64,000 nt of DNA from positions 1 through 64,000 of the forward strand of contig URQQ01000016.1 in NCBI GenBank assembly GCA_900549995.1, read 5' to 3'. The stretch comes from an uncultured Lachnospiraceae bacterium (GTDB lineage Bacteria > Bacillota > Clostridia > Lachnospirales > Lachnospiraceae). The notes under the pieces were generated by a model that was not told the DNA's origin, ran no database searches, and was given only the letters and a program-made list of their open reading frames with translations. Each line of letters begins with the position of its first letter. Within the stretch, counting starts at the first letter, position 1. Below are positions 1 through 8,600 of the stretch, in pieces. The position numbers and the translations under genes were made by a program.

Positions 1-335
1 GACTGGCTTCGGTACTTCTGGGGAGCAAGCTGACCCTCGTGATGCAGAGCAGTGCGGGATCCGCGCAGCTTATGGACTGCATTGCAGCTGTCGTGATCGG
101 AGGGACAAGCATGTCAGGTGGTTCCGGAAAGATTTCAGGAACATTTCTTGGAGTGATCTTACTTGGAATGATCGGCAATATGCTTACACTTCTGAAGATA
201 CCAACTGTGGCACAGGATTTTTTCAAAGGACTGGTTATAATCCTGGCCCTGGCTCTTAGTATTTTCAGTTCCCTGATACAAAAAAGAAGTGCTTTAAAAG
301 CAGCACAACACGGGCGCCAGGCAGAACATGCCTAA
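1..335 (+). CDS. Ribose-type ABC transporter permease, C-terminal part (5' end outside window)
   Basis: The reading frame is open from base 3 with no start in view, so only the last ~110 residues are present. They match the end of RbsC-family inner permeases: the conserved cytoplasmic-loop stretch AAVVIGGTSMSGGSGKISGT, then two hydrophobic helices and a basic tail. It would sit in the membrane as one half of a sugar-importing permease. The gene ends 26 nt before the next lipoprotein gene, and the next transport gene also carries a permease domain. The system therefore probably uses two different permease halves. Substrate unknown. Confidence 0.9.
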   Translation, partial: LASVLLGSKLTLVMQSSAGSAQLMDCIAAVVIGGTSMSGGSGKISGTFLGVILLGMIGNMLTLLKIPTVAQDFFKGLVIILALALSIFSSLIQKRSALKAAQHGRQAEHA

Positions 336-361
336 ATTATAAAAGAAAAGGAGAAAAAATT

Positions 362-1444
362 ATGAAAAAGAGAATGATTGCAGCACTTATGGCAGCACTT
401 ATGACCGTTGGATGTTTGGCAGGTTGCTCATCGGGAAAGGAGGATACCGCCAAACAGGACTCTGCGAAAAAAGAAGATACGAAAAAGTCTGATGCGAAGT
501 CCGATTCAGAGAAACCAAAGATCGGCATCTGTATGATCAATTATGTTAATCCATTCTATACGACCTATCTGGATGTTGCAGAAGAAGCAGCAGAAGAGTT
601 CGGGTATGAGATTATTAAAAATAGTGCAGAAGACAGTCTGGAAAATGAAGTGGCAATTTTAGAAAATTACATCCAGCAGGGAGTAGATGCAATTTTATTC
701 GATGCGATTGATGCGAAAGGGCTGATCGATGTGGCGGAAAAAGCAGTCAAAGCCGGGATTCCGACAATGTCTATCTTTAATCCGACAGAGGCAGACGGAA
801 TCTACAATTGTGCTTATGAGCATAAAATCGGGTTTAAGTCTGTAACAATGTCCATCGCAGAGCAGCTGGGAGGCAAAGGAAAGATCTGTGCAATCCAGGG
901 GGCTGTCGGGAATTTCGCAAGCGATCAGAGAACCGAAGGGATGGAAGAAGCATTAAAAGATTATCCGGATATCGAACTGGTGGATGTACAGTCCTGTGAC
1001 TGGGATCCTTCAAAAGCAGTGGAAATCGTACAGAACTGGCTGACTGCTTATGATGATATTGATGCGGTGATCTGTATGACAGACGGAGCAACACCAAGTG
1101 TATCTGAAGTGATCGAGGCTTCGGGAAAAGACATACTGGTCGGAGGAAATGACGGTGAGTTAGAAGTTCTTGAACTGATGAAGGAAGGAAAAGTTGCGGC
1201 AGATACACTGTTAAGTTCCAAACGAGGCGGATGGCTCAGCATTATGTACACAGATCAGATTCTGAAAGGGAACGATGTAGAGCATGAAATCTATATCCCG
1301 TCTTATCTGGTATCCAGCCAGGAAGTCCTGGATAAGATGAAAGCGGATAACGTTGATTTATCCTGGATCCCTACTGCGACACCGGATGAGGCAATTGCTT
1401 TATGTGATGGTTACAAAGAAGAATTTGCAGATTATTTTAAGTAA
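362..1444 (+). CDS. Sugar ABC transporter substrate-binding lipoprotein
   Basis: 360 residues. The N-terminus is a lipoprotein signal peptide (lysines, hydrophobic core, lipobox LAGCSS with Cys at about residue 21) followed by a Lys/Asp/Ser-rich linker. The mature part is a periplasmic-binding-protein type 1 sugar fold of the RbsB/Peripla_BP_4 family, with the typical opening KIGICMINYVNPFYTTY, a GVDAILFDAIDAKGL segment and a VGGNDGELEVLELMK segment near the C-terminus. AGGAG lies 8 nt before the ATG. It is expected to be anchored outside the membrane and to deliver ligand to the permeases on either side of it in the operon. The ligand cannot be read from sequence. Confidence 0.92.
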   Translation: MKKRMIAALMAALMTVGCLAGCSSGKEDTAKQDSAKKEDTKKSDAKSDSEKPKIGICMINYVNPFYTTYLDVAEEAAEEFGYEIIKNSAEDSLENEVAILENYIQQGVDAILFDAIDAKGLIDVAEKAVKAGIPTMSIFNPTEADGIYNCAYEHKIGFKSVTMSIAEQLGGKGKICAIQGAVGNFASDQRTEGMEEALKDYPDIELVDVQSCDWDPSKAVEIVQNWLTAYDDIDAVICMTDGATPSVSEVIEASGKDILVGGNDGELEVLELMKEGKVAADTLLSSKRGGWLSIMYTDQILKGNDVEHEIYIPSYLVSSQEVLDKMKADNVDLSWIPTATPDEAIALCDGYKEEFADYFK

Positions 1445-1460
1445 CAGGAAGTCATAAAAG

Positions 1461-1486
1461 GGCTGCACCGTACAAAAGGTGCAGCC
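1461..1486 (+). other. Intergenic mRNA hairpin after the binding-protein gene
   Basis: A perfect 9-bp stem, GGCTGCACC (1461-1469) with GGTGCAGCC (1478-1486), closes an 8-nt loop. It lies 16 nt after the binding-protein stop and is not followed by a T-run, so it is unlikely to be a strong terminator. In binding-protein-dependent importers such hairpins often protect or partially terminate the upstream message, so that more binding protein than transporter is made. That role is inference. Confidence 0.6.
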
Positions 1487-1536
1487 GCTTAAAAACTGAC
1501 AGGAAAATATCTGGCTGTTTTGAAAGGAGAACGCGC

Positions 1537-4065
1537 ATGGCGAAAACGGTGAAAAGTACTTTGCTTAAGCATATCAGATATGTTGCGCTGATTGTAATTA
1601 TTTTGACAGTAGGAGTTTTTTTCGCTGGTGCGAATCCAAACTTTGCAATGACTGCCAATTTCATGAATATTATCAGGCAGACCTGCGTCCTGGCGATCGT
1701 TGCCATCGGCATGACAGGAGTGATTCTGACCGGCGGAATTGATCTGTCAGTCGGCACTTCAGTGGCACTGTGCGGCGTGGCTGCTGCCAAAACTGTGGAT
1801 GCCACGCAGAGTGTGGCAGCAGGGATCATTGCGGCACTTATGACAGGTATATTGGTTGGTGTCATCAATGGAGTACTGACCGGCTGTATGAATATGCCGC
1901 CTTTCATTGCAACACTTGCCATGCAGTCCGTCGCAGGCGGTGCAACAATGATGATTTCCAATGCATCTGCCATTAAGATTGAGGTGCCTGCAATTAAGAT
2001 GTTAAGCCAGGGAGAACTTTTGGGTGTTCCCATATTATTCTGGCTGGTGGTGGCGATGTATCTGATTGGCTGGTGGGCGCTGAACCACACGACGTTCGGG
2101 CAATATCTGTACGCAATCGGAGGAAATGAACGTGCAGCGAAGGCTATGGGAATCAATGTGAAAATGAACCTTCTGGGAATCTATGCATTTACGGGGGTCT
2201 GTGTCGGAATCGGATCACTGATTACAATGGGGAGGCTTGGAAGTGCGCAGCCTTATGCCGGGAAAAATCTTGAATTTGATGTGATAACGGCGGTTGTACT
2301 TGGTGGTACCAGTCTGGTGGGAGGAATCGGTTCTCTTTGCGGAACCGCACTTGGAGTGGTTCTGGTAGGTGTTATCACAAACGGACTGTCACTGATGTCT
2401 GTCTCGACATTTACGGACTACCTGGTCAAAGGGGCATTAATTCTGATCGCGGTAGGAGTAGACGTCATCTTTGTAATTATGAAAGAAAAGCGGCTGACAC
2501 CGGAAGTAAAATCAGAAGGTACCGAAGAAAAAGAAGAGAATAATATTACGGAGTACTGTAAAAATGAGAAAGTCCTCACATTAAAGATGGATGGTATTTC
2601 GAAAGCATTTCCCGGAATGATTGCGCTTGATCATGTATCACTCTCTGTAAGCAAGGGGGAAGTCCTGGCTTTGATGGGGGAAAATGGCGCGGGAAAATCG
2701 ACACTGATGAAAATTCTGGCCGGTGAGTATAAAAAAGACAGCGGCCGGATTACTGTAAATGATAAAGTGATCAATATAGACAGTGCGCAGAAAGCACAGG
2801 ACGCAGGAATTGCGTTGATTCATCAGGAGTTTTCACTTGTACCTGAACTCAGCGTTTATCAGAACATATTTCTGGGAAAAGAACTGAAGTCAAAAATCCC
2901 GGGCATTGTCGATGCGAAAGGAATGCAGGAAAAGGCAAAGGAAGCATTGGAAAGCATTGGAATCGTGGAGATCGATGTCAGAAAGACAGTGAAAGATCTC
3001 ACAGTCAGCGAACAGCAGATGGTTGAAATCGCAAAGGTAATATCCACCGATGCATGGCTGATTGTGATGGATGAACCAACCTCGTCCCTGACAGAGAACG
3101 AAAAAGAACGTCTGTTTCAAATTATACGCCAGCTGAAAGAAAAAGGAACTGCAATTATATACATTTCCCATAAAATGCAGGAGATTTTTGAGATTACGGA
3201 TCAGATCACGGTACTTAGAGACGGACAGTATGTCGGAAGCAGGGCGACAAAAGAAGTGACAGAGAATACCATTATACAGATGATGGTTGGAAGAGAACTG
3301 AATAATATATTTGACCGGGAAAGGAATCCGCTGGGAAAAACGATTATGAAAGTGGAGAATCTGACTTGTCCCGGAAAGTTCCAGGATATTTCTTTTGAAG
3401 TAAGAGAAGGGGAAGTGCTCGGTTTCAGCGGGCTGATGGGAGCCGGACGTACAGAAGTCATGAAATGTATCTTCGGTCTGGACAGAGCTGTCTGCGGCCA
3501 GATCTATATGGATGGCAGGAAACTGAATATCCGAAACCCGAAGGATGCGATCGATGCCAGTATTGCTTACGTACCAGAGGATCGGAAGGCGGAAGGATTC
3601 GTTCCGTTCATGTCCATCCGGAAAAATATGGCATGCCCGTCTTATCGCAGGATCAGCAGGTTCGGTGTATACAACAGGAAAGAGGAAAAGAAAATATCCG
3701 ATACATATGTAAAGAAGCTGAATGTAAAAACTGTTTCAGATGAGAAGAATGTTCTGGAATTATCAGGTGGGAACCAGCAGAAAGTAATTCTTGGGAAATG
3801 GATGGCAATGCATCCGAAAGTATTGATCCTCGATGAGCCTACAAGGGGAATTGACGTCGGCGCCAAGGCTGAGATCCATCAGCTGATTGGAGAGATCGCC
3901 AGACAGGGGCTTGCTGTTATTTTGATTTCCTCAGAATTGCCTGAATTGCTCGGATGTGCGGATAACATTGTAGTACTCAGAGACGGAATGGAGACAGGAT
4001 ACTTCAACGCAGCAGACGTCACGCAGGATATCATTATGGAGAAATCAATACTTACGGTGAATTAA
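1537..4065 (+). CDS. Sugar ABC transporter permease-ATPase fusion protein (RbsC + RbsA in one chain)
   Basis: 842 residues that read as two normally separate proteins. Residues 1 to ~325 are a complete RbsC-type permease (multiple hydrophobic helices, TGGIDLSVGTSVAL, the loop ITAVVLGGTSLVGGIGS). A charged linker (~326-348, rich in Glu/Lys) follows, then a complete RbsA-type double ATPase: Walker A GENGAGKST, signature-region LTVSEQQ, Walker B VMDEPTSSL, then a degenerate second Walker A (GLMGAGRTE) and signature LSGGNQQKV with LILDEPTRGID. The ATG has AAAGGAG 7 nt upstream. I see no ribosome site or in-frame start convincing enough to begin the ATPase separately. It is the only ATPase visible for this importer and probably pairs with the separate permease at 1-335. 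Alternative: an assembly error joining two genes, though the open linker argues against it. Confidence 0.9.
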   Translation: MAKTVKSTLLKHIRYVALIVIILTVGVFFAGANPNFAMTANFMNIIRQTCVLAIVAIGMTGVILTGGIDLSVGTSVALCGVAAAKTVDATQSVAAGIIAALMTGILVGVINGVLTGCMNMPPFIATLAMQSVAGGATMMISNASAIKIEVPAIKMLSQGELLGVPILFWLVVAMYLIGWWALNHTTFGQYLYAIGGNERAAKAMGINVKMNLLGIYAFTGVCVGIGSLITMGRLGSAQPYAGKNLEFDVITAVVLGGTSLVGGIGSLCGTALGVVLVGVITNGLSLMSVSTFTDYLVKGALILIAVGVDVIFVIMKEKRLTPEVKSEGTEEKEENNITEYCKNEKVLTLKMDGISKAFPGMIALDHVSLSVSKGEVLALMGENGAGKSTLMKILAGEYKKDSGRITVNDKVINIDSAQKAQDAGIALIHQEFSLVPELSVYQNIFLGKELKSKIPGIVDAKGMQEKAKEALESIGIVEIDVRKTVKDLTVSEQQMVEIAKVISTDAWLIVMDEPTSSLTENEKERLFQIIRQLKEKGTAIIYISHKMQEIFEITDQITVLRDGQYVGSRATKEVTENTIIQMMVGRELNNIFDRERNPLGKTIMKVENLTCPGKFQDISFEVREGEVLGFSGLMGAGRTEVMKCIFGLDRAVCGQIYMDGRKLNIRNPKDAIDASIAYVPEDRKAEGFVPFMSIRKNMACPSYRRISRFGVYNRKEEKKISDTYVKKLNVKTVSDEKNVLELSGGNQQKVILGKWMAMHPKVLILDEPTRGIDVGAKAEIHQLIGEIARQGLAVILISSELPELLGCADNIVVLRDGMETGYFNAADVTQDIIMEKSILTVN

Positions 4066-4077
4066 GGGGGAGATGTT

Positions 4078-4836
4078 ATGTCAGATATGTTCGGGATCGA
4101 AGGAAGAAAAGCAGTCATCACAGGAGCTTCAGGAGGAATTGGAGGTGTGTTTGCCAGAACCCTTCTCGGTGCGGGAGCATCGGTTGCCATGCTGGATATG
4201 GAAAGCCAGATACCGCTGCTTGAGAAAGCGTTTGCTGACAATGATCACGCATTTCCTGTTGCCTGTAATCTTCTTGACCGGGAGGACCGGAACCGGGCTT
4301 TTGATGAGGCTGCGGAGAAACTCGGCGGCAGAGTCGATATATTGGTAAATTCAGCAGGAGTCCAAAAGAGAGGGCTGATCGAAGAGTTCACAGATGAGAT
4401 GTGGGATTTTGTGATGGAAGTGAATTTAAATGCGGTGTTTGCAATGACCAGGCTGGCCGGCAAGTATATGATTCCGCAAAAATATGGGAAGATTATTAAT
4501 ATTGCATCAATGAACAGTTATTTTGGAGGTACCAATGTGCCCGCATATGCAAGTTCCAAAGGTGCCATTGTACAGTTGACCAAAGCGGTGGCAAATGAAT
4601 GGAGTCAATATGGGATCAACGCAAACGCAATCGCACCGGGATTCATTGAGACTGCGATGACACAGGATATGAAAGAGAATCCTCAGGTATATGAGTATAA
4701 GCGAAGCAGAATTCCATATGGAAGGTGGGGGACGCCGGAAGATCTGGCAGGAACACTGCTCTTTCTGTGTTCCAGTGCCTCAGATTATCTCTGCGGTGTC
4801 ACGATACCTGTCGACGGGGGATATCTGTGCAAGTGA
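4078..4836 (+). CDS. SDR-family oxidoreductase (gluconate 5-dehydrogenase / polyol dehydrogenase type)
   Basis: 252 residues, the usual length of classical short-chain dehydrogenases. The NAD(P)-binding TGASGGIGG is at residues 15-23, NSAG around residue 90, and the catalytic YxxxK is Y157/K161 (YASSKG) preceded by the active-site Ser region NIASMNS. The C-terminus has the usual VDGG. The acidic residue after the second strand (LDMES) suggests NAD preference. The gene starts 12 nt after the transporter fusion with a GGGGGAG ribosome site, so it is co-transcribed and probably oxidises or reduces a sugar, sugar acid or polyol brought in by that importer. Exact substrate unknown. Confidence 0.88.
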   Translation: MSDMFGIEGRKAVITGASGGIGGVFARTLLGAGASVAMLDMESQIPLLEKAFADNDHAFPVACNLLDREDRNRAFDEAAEKLGGRVDILVNSAGVQKRGLIEEFTDEMWDFVMEVNLNAVFAMTRLAGKYMIPQKYGKIINIASMNSYFGGTNVPAYASSKGAIVQLTKAVANEWSQYGINANAIAPGFIETAMTQDMKENPQVYEYKRSRIPYGRWGTPEDLAGTLLFLCSSASDYLCGVTIPVDGGYLCK

Positions 4837-4897
4837 TGTTAAGATCAGTAAGACTATGCAGAATAGTTATATAAAATAAAGGAAAGGCAGAGAAACT

Positions 4898-5650
4898 ATG
4901 TATGATTTAAGTACCGTAAAAGATCAGCAGATTGCGCGCAGAGTATTTCAGGAAGCAAAGGAATTTTTAGCACTGTGCCATTTTGGGCTTCAGGGGATTA
5001 CAAGAACAGAAGAGGATGTCAGACAGATTGTAAATAAACTGAAAGAGACGAACATGGCACCGCTCGCTTTTGATACCGAGATGGAATTCGTACCTATGGT
5101 GAGAGAGCTGTTCGAGGATTATTGCTGTAAAGTCAGACTTCACTGTGCCGTATCGTATCCGATGGGCAGGCTGACGCTCACTTCGAAAATGAATACGCTT
5201 CACAAGCTGCGGAGCATGGGGGTGGATGACGTATGTGTATGCCTGGACTGGCAGGCAATATTTTCCGGCCGATACCAGCAGATACAAAAGGAAGCAGAGG
5301 CCATGGTAACTGAATTCCAGAACGACTTTTACCGCCTTGCACTTGTCATACCGGCCACATTAATGAGTGATACACAGATCATAGATACATGTAAGGCTCT
5401 GGATCAGGCAGGAACTGTCTCTATTAAGGTCAATCCGGGCGCGACGCTTGGGGTGACGTTTGAAGAGGTAGGACTGATCAAAAGGGTATTTCCGAACCGC
5501 TTTGATATTCATCCTTCCGGGAATATTCGGACGCTTTCTGATGTCCTCCGCTACCGGGAAATGGGGTGCAGTAATATCCATACGGCTGCGGCACTTGAGA
5601 TAACGGATGCATTTATCAGAATGAAACTAAAGGAGTATGGAGGAATCTAA
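4898..5650 (+). CDS. DeoC-like class I aldolase family protein (first of a tandem pair)
   Basis: 250 residues, resembling deoxyribose-phosphate aldolase. Compared with the canonical DeoC in this same window (10818-11510), VSYPMGRLTLTSK matches its GFPYGTAISKVK segment and SIKVNPG matches its Schiff-base segment YVKTATG, so the candidate catalytic lysine is K177. The second active-site lysine (IKVSGVPRT in the canonical copy) is replaced: the matching stretch reads FDIHPSGNIRT, with His. It is therefore probably an aldolase on a non-standard substrate rather than true DeoC. It lies 61 nt after the SDR gene and 3 nt before its partner. Confidence 0.7.
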   Translation: MYDLSTVKDQQIARRVFQEAKEFLALCHFGLQGITRTEEDVRQIVNKLKETNMAPLAFDTEMEFVPMVRELFEDYCCKVRLHCAVSYPMGRLTLTSKMNTLHKLRSMGVDDVCVCLDWQAIFSGRYQQIQKEAEAMVTEFQNDFYRLALVIPATLMSDTQIIDTCKALDQAGTVSIKVNPGATLGVTFEEVGLIKRVFPNRFDIHPSGNIRTLSDVLRYREMGCSNIHTAAALEITDAFIRMKLKEYGGI

Positions 5651-5653
5651 AGT

Positions 5654-6313
5654 ATGAACAGGGAAGAGATCTTGAAAAGAGTGATTGCAACAAATATTCC
5701 GAATTACTATGTGACGGATAAAGAGTGTGAAAATCTGTATTATAAATCATTGATGAACGGGGTGCCGGAGGTGCTGATCGGACCTTCCAGCAGCTGCGTT
5801 GCAGAAAGATTTCATGGGAAAGGTATCGAAACGGGGATCACGGTCTCTTATCCGGCAGGAACTGCATACCCGGAAGTAAAAGCGGAGGAGATCCGGTCTT
5901 ACGAACAGGAGAACAATCCGGCAGATGCCTATTATGTGACGGCAGCAGTGGGGTATTTCATGAGCGGGCATCAGGAGAATCTGGTGCAGGAGATGCAGAT
6001 GTGCGTGGAAGCGACGAAAAGCCCGGTCTATTTTTTCATCGAGGCAGCAGAAATGGAGGAGGGGCATATGGAGACCGTATGCCGTACAGCAAAAGAGACA
6101 GGTGTGAAAGGGATTGTAGTTTCAACTGCGTTCATGCCATATGATATAAAGCGGCCGTCTGTGGAGGAGATCAGGAGACTTAGAAAATTCGCAGGCGGGG
6201 AATTGGAAACCATCGCGTTTGGTCCATTTGACACGCCAGAGAAAGTGGAGTGTGTACTGGAGGCTGGAGCTGATAAGATTATATTAAACGGAATTGATTT
6301 TCTGATTTACTAG
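5654..6313 (+). CDS. Degenerate DeoC-like protein (second of tandem pair)
   Basis: 219 residues, with the DeoC-like segment VSYPAGTAYPEVKAEEI and a TIM-barrel-like ending (LEAGADKIILNG). Where canonical DeoC has the Schiff-base lysine (YVKTATG), this protein reads GIVVSTAF. The second lysine segment reads TIAFGPFDT. Both catalytic lysines appear absent, so lysine-imine chemistry is unlikely. It could be a regulatory or structural partner of the preceding protein (hetero-oligomer) or an isomerase-like relative. The 3-nt gap to the upstream gene supports co-translation. Alignment by eye is approximate here, so the family call is moderate. Confidence 0.55.
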   Translation: MNREEILKRVIATNIPNYYVTDKECENLYYKSLMNGVPEVLIGPSSSCVAERFHGKGIETGITVSYPAGTAYPEVKAEEIRSYEQENNPADAYYVTAAVGYFMSGHQENLVQEMQMCVEATKSPVYFFIEAAEMEEGHMETVCRTAKETGVKGIVVSTAFMPYDIKRPSVEEIRRLRKFAGGELETIAFGPFDTPEKVECVLEAGADKIILNGIDFLIY

Positions 6314-6328
6314 GAAAGGGAAAAAACA

Positions 6329-6934
6329 ATGGCAGATTTTAATGTATTTGAAGATAAATTTGATTATGTGAGAGGTTATACGATTGACCTGGATATGAAA
6401 ACAGGACTGTCTGAGAAAAAGGAAACATCAAAGCGTTATCTGAGCCAGATGAGGGGGATGTTCGCAGATGATGAAGCTTATGAGGCGATCCTTAAGGAAC
6501 AGGGGGATGTTCTTGTCTATGAATTTCATGAGATGGGAGTTCCCGAAGAGCCGGGGAACCTGGCCTTTGGCTGCAGTATTACATATCCGGGGAAGGTCGG
6601 CAATGAATATTTTATGACAAAAGGGCATTTTCATACGATCCTTGATACTTCGGAAGTATATTACTGCATGAGCGGCCACGGATATATGCTGATGGAGAAC
6701 CCGGAAGGAGACTGGCTTGCGTATGAATTGACTCCTGGAAAGGCACTGTATGTCCCGAAACGTTATGCCCACCGCAGTGTGAACGTGGATCCCAAAGAAC
6801 CGCTCCGGACATTTTTTGTATTCCGCGCTGACGCCGGGCACGACTATGGAACGATAGAGACAAAGGGTTACCGGAAACTGCTGGTTGAATTGAATGGAGA
6901 ACCTGCAATTCTGGACAATCCGAAATGGAAATAA
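6329..6934 (+). CDS. Cupin-type glucose-6-phosphate isomerase family protein
   Basis: 201 residues. It fits the cupin phosphoglucose isomerase family (Pfam GPI, PF06560), which interconverts glucose 6-phosphate and fructose 6-phosphate with a metal held by cupin histidines. Metal-ligand motif TKGHFHTILDTSEVYYC (two His and one Glu) is in the first cupin motif, and YVPKRYAHRSVN (third His) is in the second. The ribosome site GGAAAGGG lies 8 nt upstream. It is the last gene of the importer operon and is followed by a strong terminator. In this setting it may isomerise a related sugar phosphate. Confidence 0.85.
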   Translation: MADFNVFEDKFDYVRGYTIDLDMKTGLSEKKETSKRYLSQMRGMFADDEAYEAILKEQGDVLVYEFHEMGVPEEPGNLAFGCSITYPGKVGNEYFMTKGHFHTILDTSEVYYCMSGHGYMLMENPEGDWLAYELTPGKALYVPKRYAHRSVNVDPKEPLRTFFVFRADAGHDYGTIETKGYRKLLVELNGEPAILDNPKWK

Positions 6935-6944
6935 GAACAGGTAC

Positions 6945-6989
6945 AAAAAGATCCCCTGCATTTTAAGCTGAAGTGCAGGGGATCTTTTT
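6945..6989. terminator. Bidirectional intrinsic terminator
   Basis: A 16-bp perfect inverted repeat, 6945-6960 with 6974-6989. Each strand begins with AAAAAGATCCCC and ends in a five-T run, and the loop is 13 nt. It sits between the convergent ends of the isomerase gene (plus) and the hydroxyacid dehydrogenase gene (minus) and should stop transcription from both sides. Confidence 0.9.
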
Positions 6990-6990
6990 G

Positions 6991-7953
6991 TCATTTATTC
7001 AGGAGGTATCTGCAGGCGCCGCCGTCAAGCATGGTGATCAGATTGTCCACAGCCATATCAGCCATGGCTTCGGCTGCCTCTTTCGTATGGGCGCCGGTAT
7101 GTGGTGTCGCGATGACGTTTTGCAGAGTAAAAAGCGGAGAATCTGTTGGGGGTTCCTTTTCAAATGCATCCAGCCCCAACCCTCCCAAACGGCCTGATAC
7201 AAGCGCTTCATAGGCAGCGTCCTCATCAATGATCCCGCCCCGGGAGGCATTGACGATGATTGCGGAAGGTTTCATCATGGAAATTGCCTTCTGGTCAATC
7301 AGGTGGTACGTGCTGTCATTGAGGGGAAGATGCAGGGTAATAAAATCAGATTCTGTTAGCAGTGTCTCAAGTGTTACAGGTGTGATCTGATGTTCCTTAC
7401 AATAATCTTCCTGAATAAAAGGATCATATGCAAGGATACGGATATCAAATCCTTTGCAGCAGCGGGCAAGGCGTTTACCAATGGCTCCGAGACCGATAAT
7501 TCCAAGTGTCTTGCCGAACAGTTCCTCCCCGGTTGAGCGGACCCATTTTCCATGGATTGTCTCCGTATGTAGATGTGTGATGCCGCGGGCAAGAGAGAGA
7601 AGCATTCCGAAGGCAAGTTCTGCGACGGCCTGGGCGTTTGCTCCCGGTGTGTTGGAGACCTGGATTCCCAGTCTGCTGGCAGCTTTTAGGTCAACGCGGT
7701 CATAACCGGCACCGTAACGGGAGATGGCTTTCAATGTAGGGCAGCTTTCCAGTATTTCCGAAGTAATGAAATCGAGTCCGGCAAGGTAACCGTCGCAGCC
7801 TTTCAGGCAGTCCATCAGCTCCTGCCCCTCAAGAGGCCGTCCGTATGAATTGAAGACAAGGTCAGGACAGTAATCTCTCAGGCGCTCGAGTGCCCGGGAA
7901 TTATGGTCCGGTGTCATGGAGGTTGGAGTAACAAGTATTTTCATTGCGGTCAT
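6991..7953 (-). CDS. D-isomer-specific 2-hydroxyacid dehydrogenase (phosphoglycerate dehydrogenase-like)
   Basis: 320 residues with the full set of family features: NAD-binding GLGAIGKRLA near residue 150, catalytic Arg in NASRGGIIDE, catalytic Glu in DAFEKEPP, and catalytic His in TPHTGAHT. It lacks the C-terminal ACT domain of longer SerA proteins. The first ATG overlaps the stop of the upstream aldolase gene (ATGA). A second ATG three codons in has better spacing from AGGAG and may be the true start. As the last gene of the minus-strand catabolic operon it probably reduces or oxidises a 2-oxo/2-hydroxy acid made there, although a housekeeping SerA-like role cannot be excluded. Confidence 0.88.
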   Translation of the reverse strand: MTAMKILVTPTSMTPDHNSRALERLRDYCPDLVFNSYGRPLEGQELMDCLKGCDGYLAGLDFITSEILESCPTLKAISRYGAGYDRVDLKAASRLGIQVSNTPGANAQAVAELAFGMLLSLARGITHLHTETIHGKWVRSTGEELFGKTLGIIGLGAIGKRLARCCKGFDIRILAYDPFIQEDYCKEHQITPVTLETLLTESDFITLHLPLNDSTYHLIDQKAISMMKPSAIIVNASRGGIIDEDAAYEALVSGRLGGLGLDAFEKEPPTDSPLFTLQNVIATPHTGAHTKEAAEAMADMAVDNLITMLDGGACRYLLNK

Positions 7954-8579
7954 TCTCCTTTCATTAGTGCGACGGCTTCTTGTGTCAGCATCTGGATTTT
8001 CTGAAAATCACCGTTACGAATCAATGCGTCTTTCACCATCCAGCTTCCGCCGCATGCAATGACTTTCTCATTGGAGAGATAGGTCATGATATTTTGCGGG
8101 TTGATCCCTCCGGTAGGCATGAAACGCATGGATGGAAATGGTGCGGACAGCGCCTTGATTGTGTTCAGGCCTCCAAACTGTTCGGCGGGAAAGAATTTTG
8201 CTACAGGAAGTTCATATTCCATCAGAGTCATCAGCTCAGTCGGAGTACAGATCCCGGGGAAAATAGGCAGACGATGGTCAATGGCAAATTCGATGACCTT
8301 ACGGTTGATGCCGGCAGACACGAGAAATTGTGCACCGGCGTCTTCGGCCTGCTGTGCCTGTGAAACATTTGAAATACTTCCCGCACCCACAAGCATCTGG
8401 GGGAAGGAAGTTCTCATTGACCGAATGGAGCCGCTTGCTGCGTCGGTGCGGAACGTTATTTCTGCGGCAGGAAGGCCGCCGGCGCAGAGCGCTTCAGCAA
8501 GAGGTCTGGCATCTTCAGAATGGTCAAGTTTAATGACGGGGAGCAGCTGGTATTGTTTGATTTTTTCTAAAATACTCAT
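7950..8579 (-). CDS. eda: KDPG/KHG-type 2-keto-3-deoxy aldolase
   Basis: About 209 residues. The family cleaves 2-keto-3-deoxy-6-phosphogluconate or 4-hydroxy-2-oxoglutarate to pyruvate plus an aldehyde through a lysine imine. Motifs seen are AEITFRTDAA (catalytic Glu region), PGICTPTE, AKFFPAE with the Schiff-base lysine, and MPTGGI. I chose the ATG at 8579 because AAAGGA lies 9 nt upstream. An in-frame ATG at 8597 has no ribosome site. No 6-phosphogluconate dehydratase or KDG kinase is visible nearby, so the true substrate may differ from KDPG. Confidence 0.88.
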   Translation of the reverse strand: MSILEKIKQYQLLPVIKLDHSEDARPLAEALCAGGLPAAEITFRTDAASGSIRSMRTSFPQMLVGAGSISNVSQAQQAEDAGAQFLVSAGINRKVIEFAIDHRLPIFPGICTPTELMTLMEYELPVAKFFPAEQFGGLNTIKALSAPFPSMRFMPTGGINPQNIMTYLSNEKVIACGGSWMVKDALIRNGDFQKIQMLTQEAVALMKGE

Positions 8580-8600
8580 AATCATTATTCCTTTCATTTA

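Noticed and set aside
1452..2156. Long minus-strand open frame opposite the permease part of the fusion gene
   Set aside because: It mirrors the plus-strand permease codons, has no ribosome site, and its protein shows no family features.
1537..4065. Possibility that the ATPase half is translated separately from an internal start near 2587
   Set aside because: No ribosome site precedes the in-frame ATG, and the frame is continuous across the linker, so a single fusion protein is the simpler reading.
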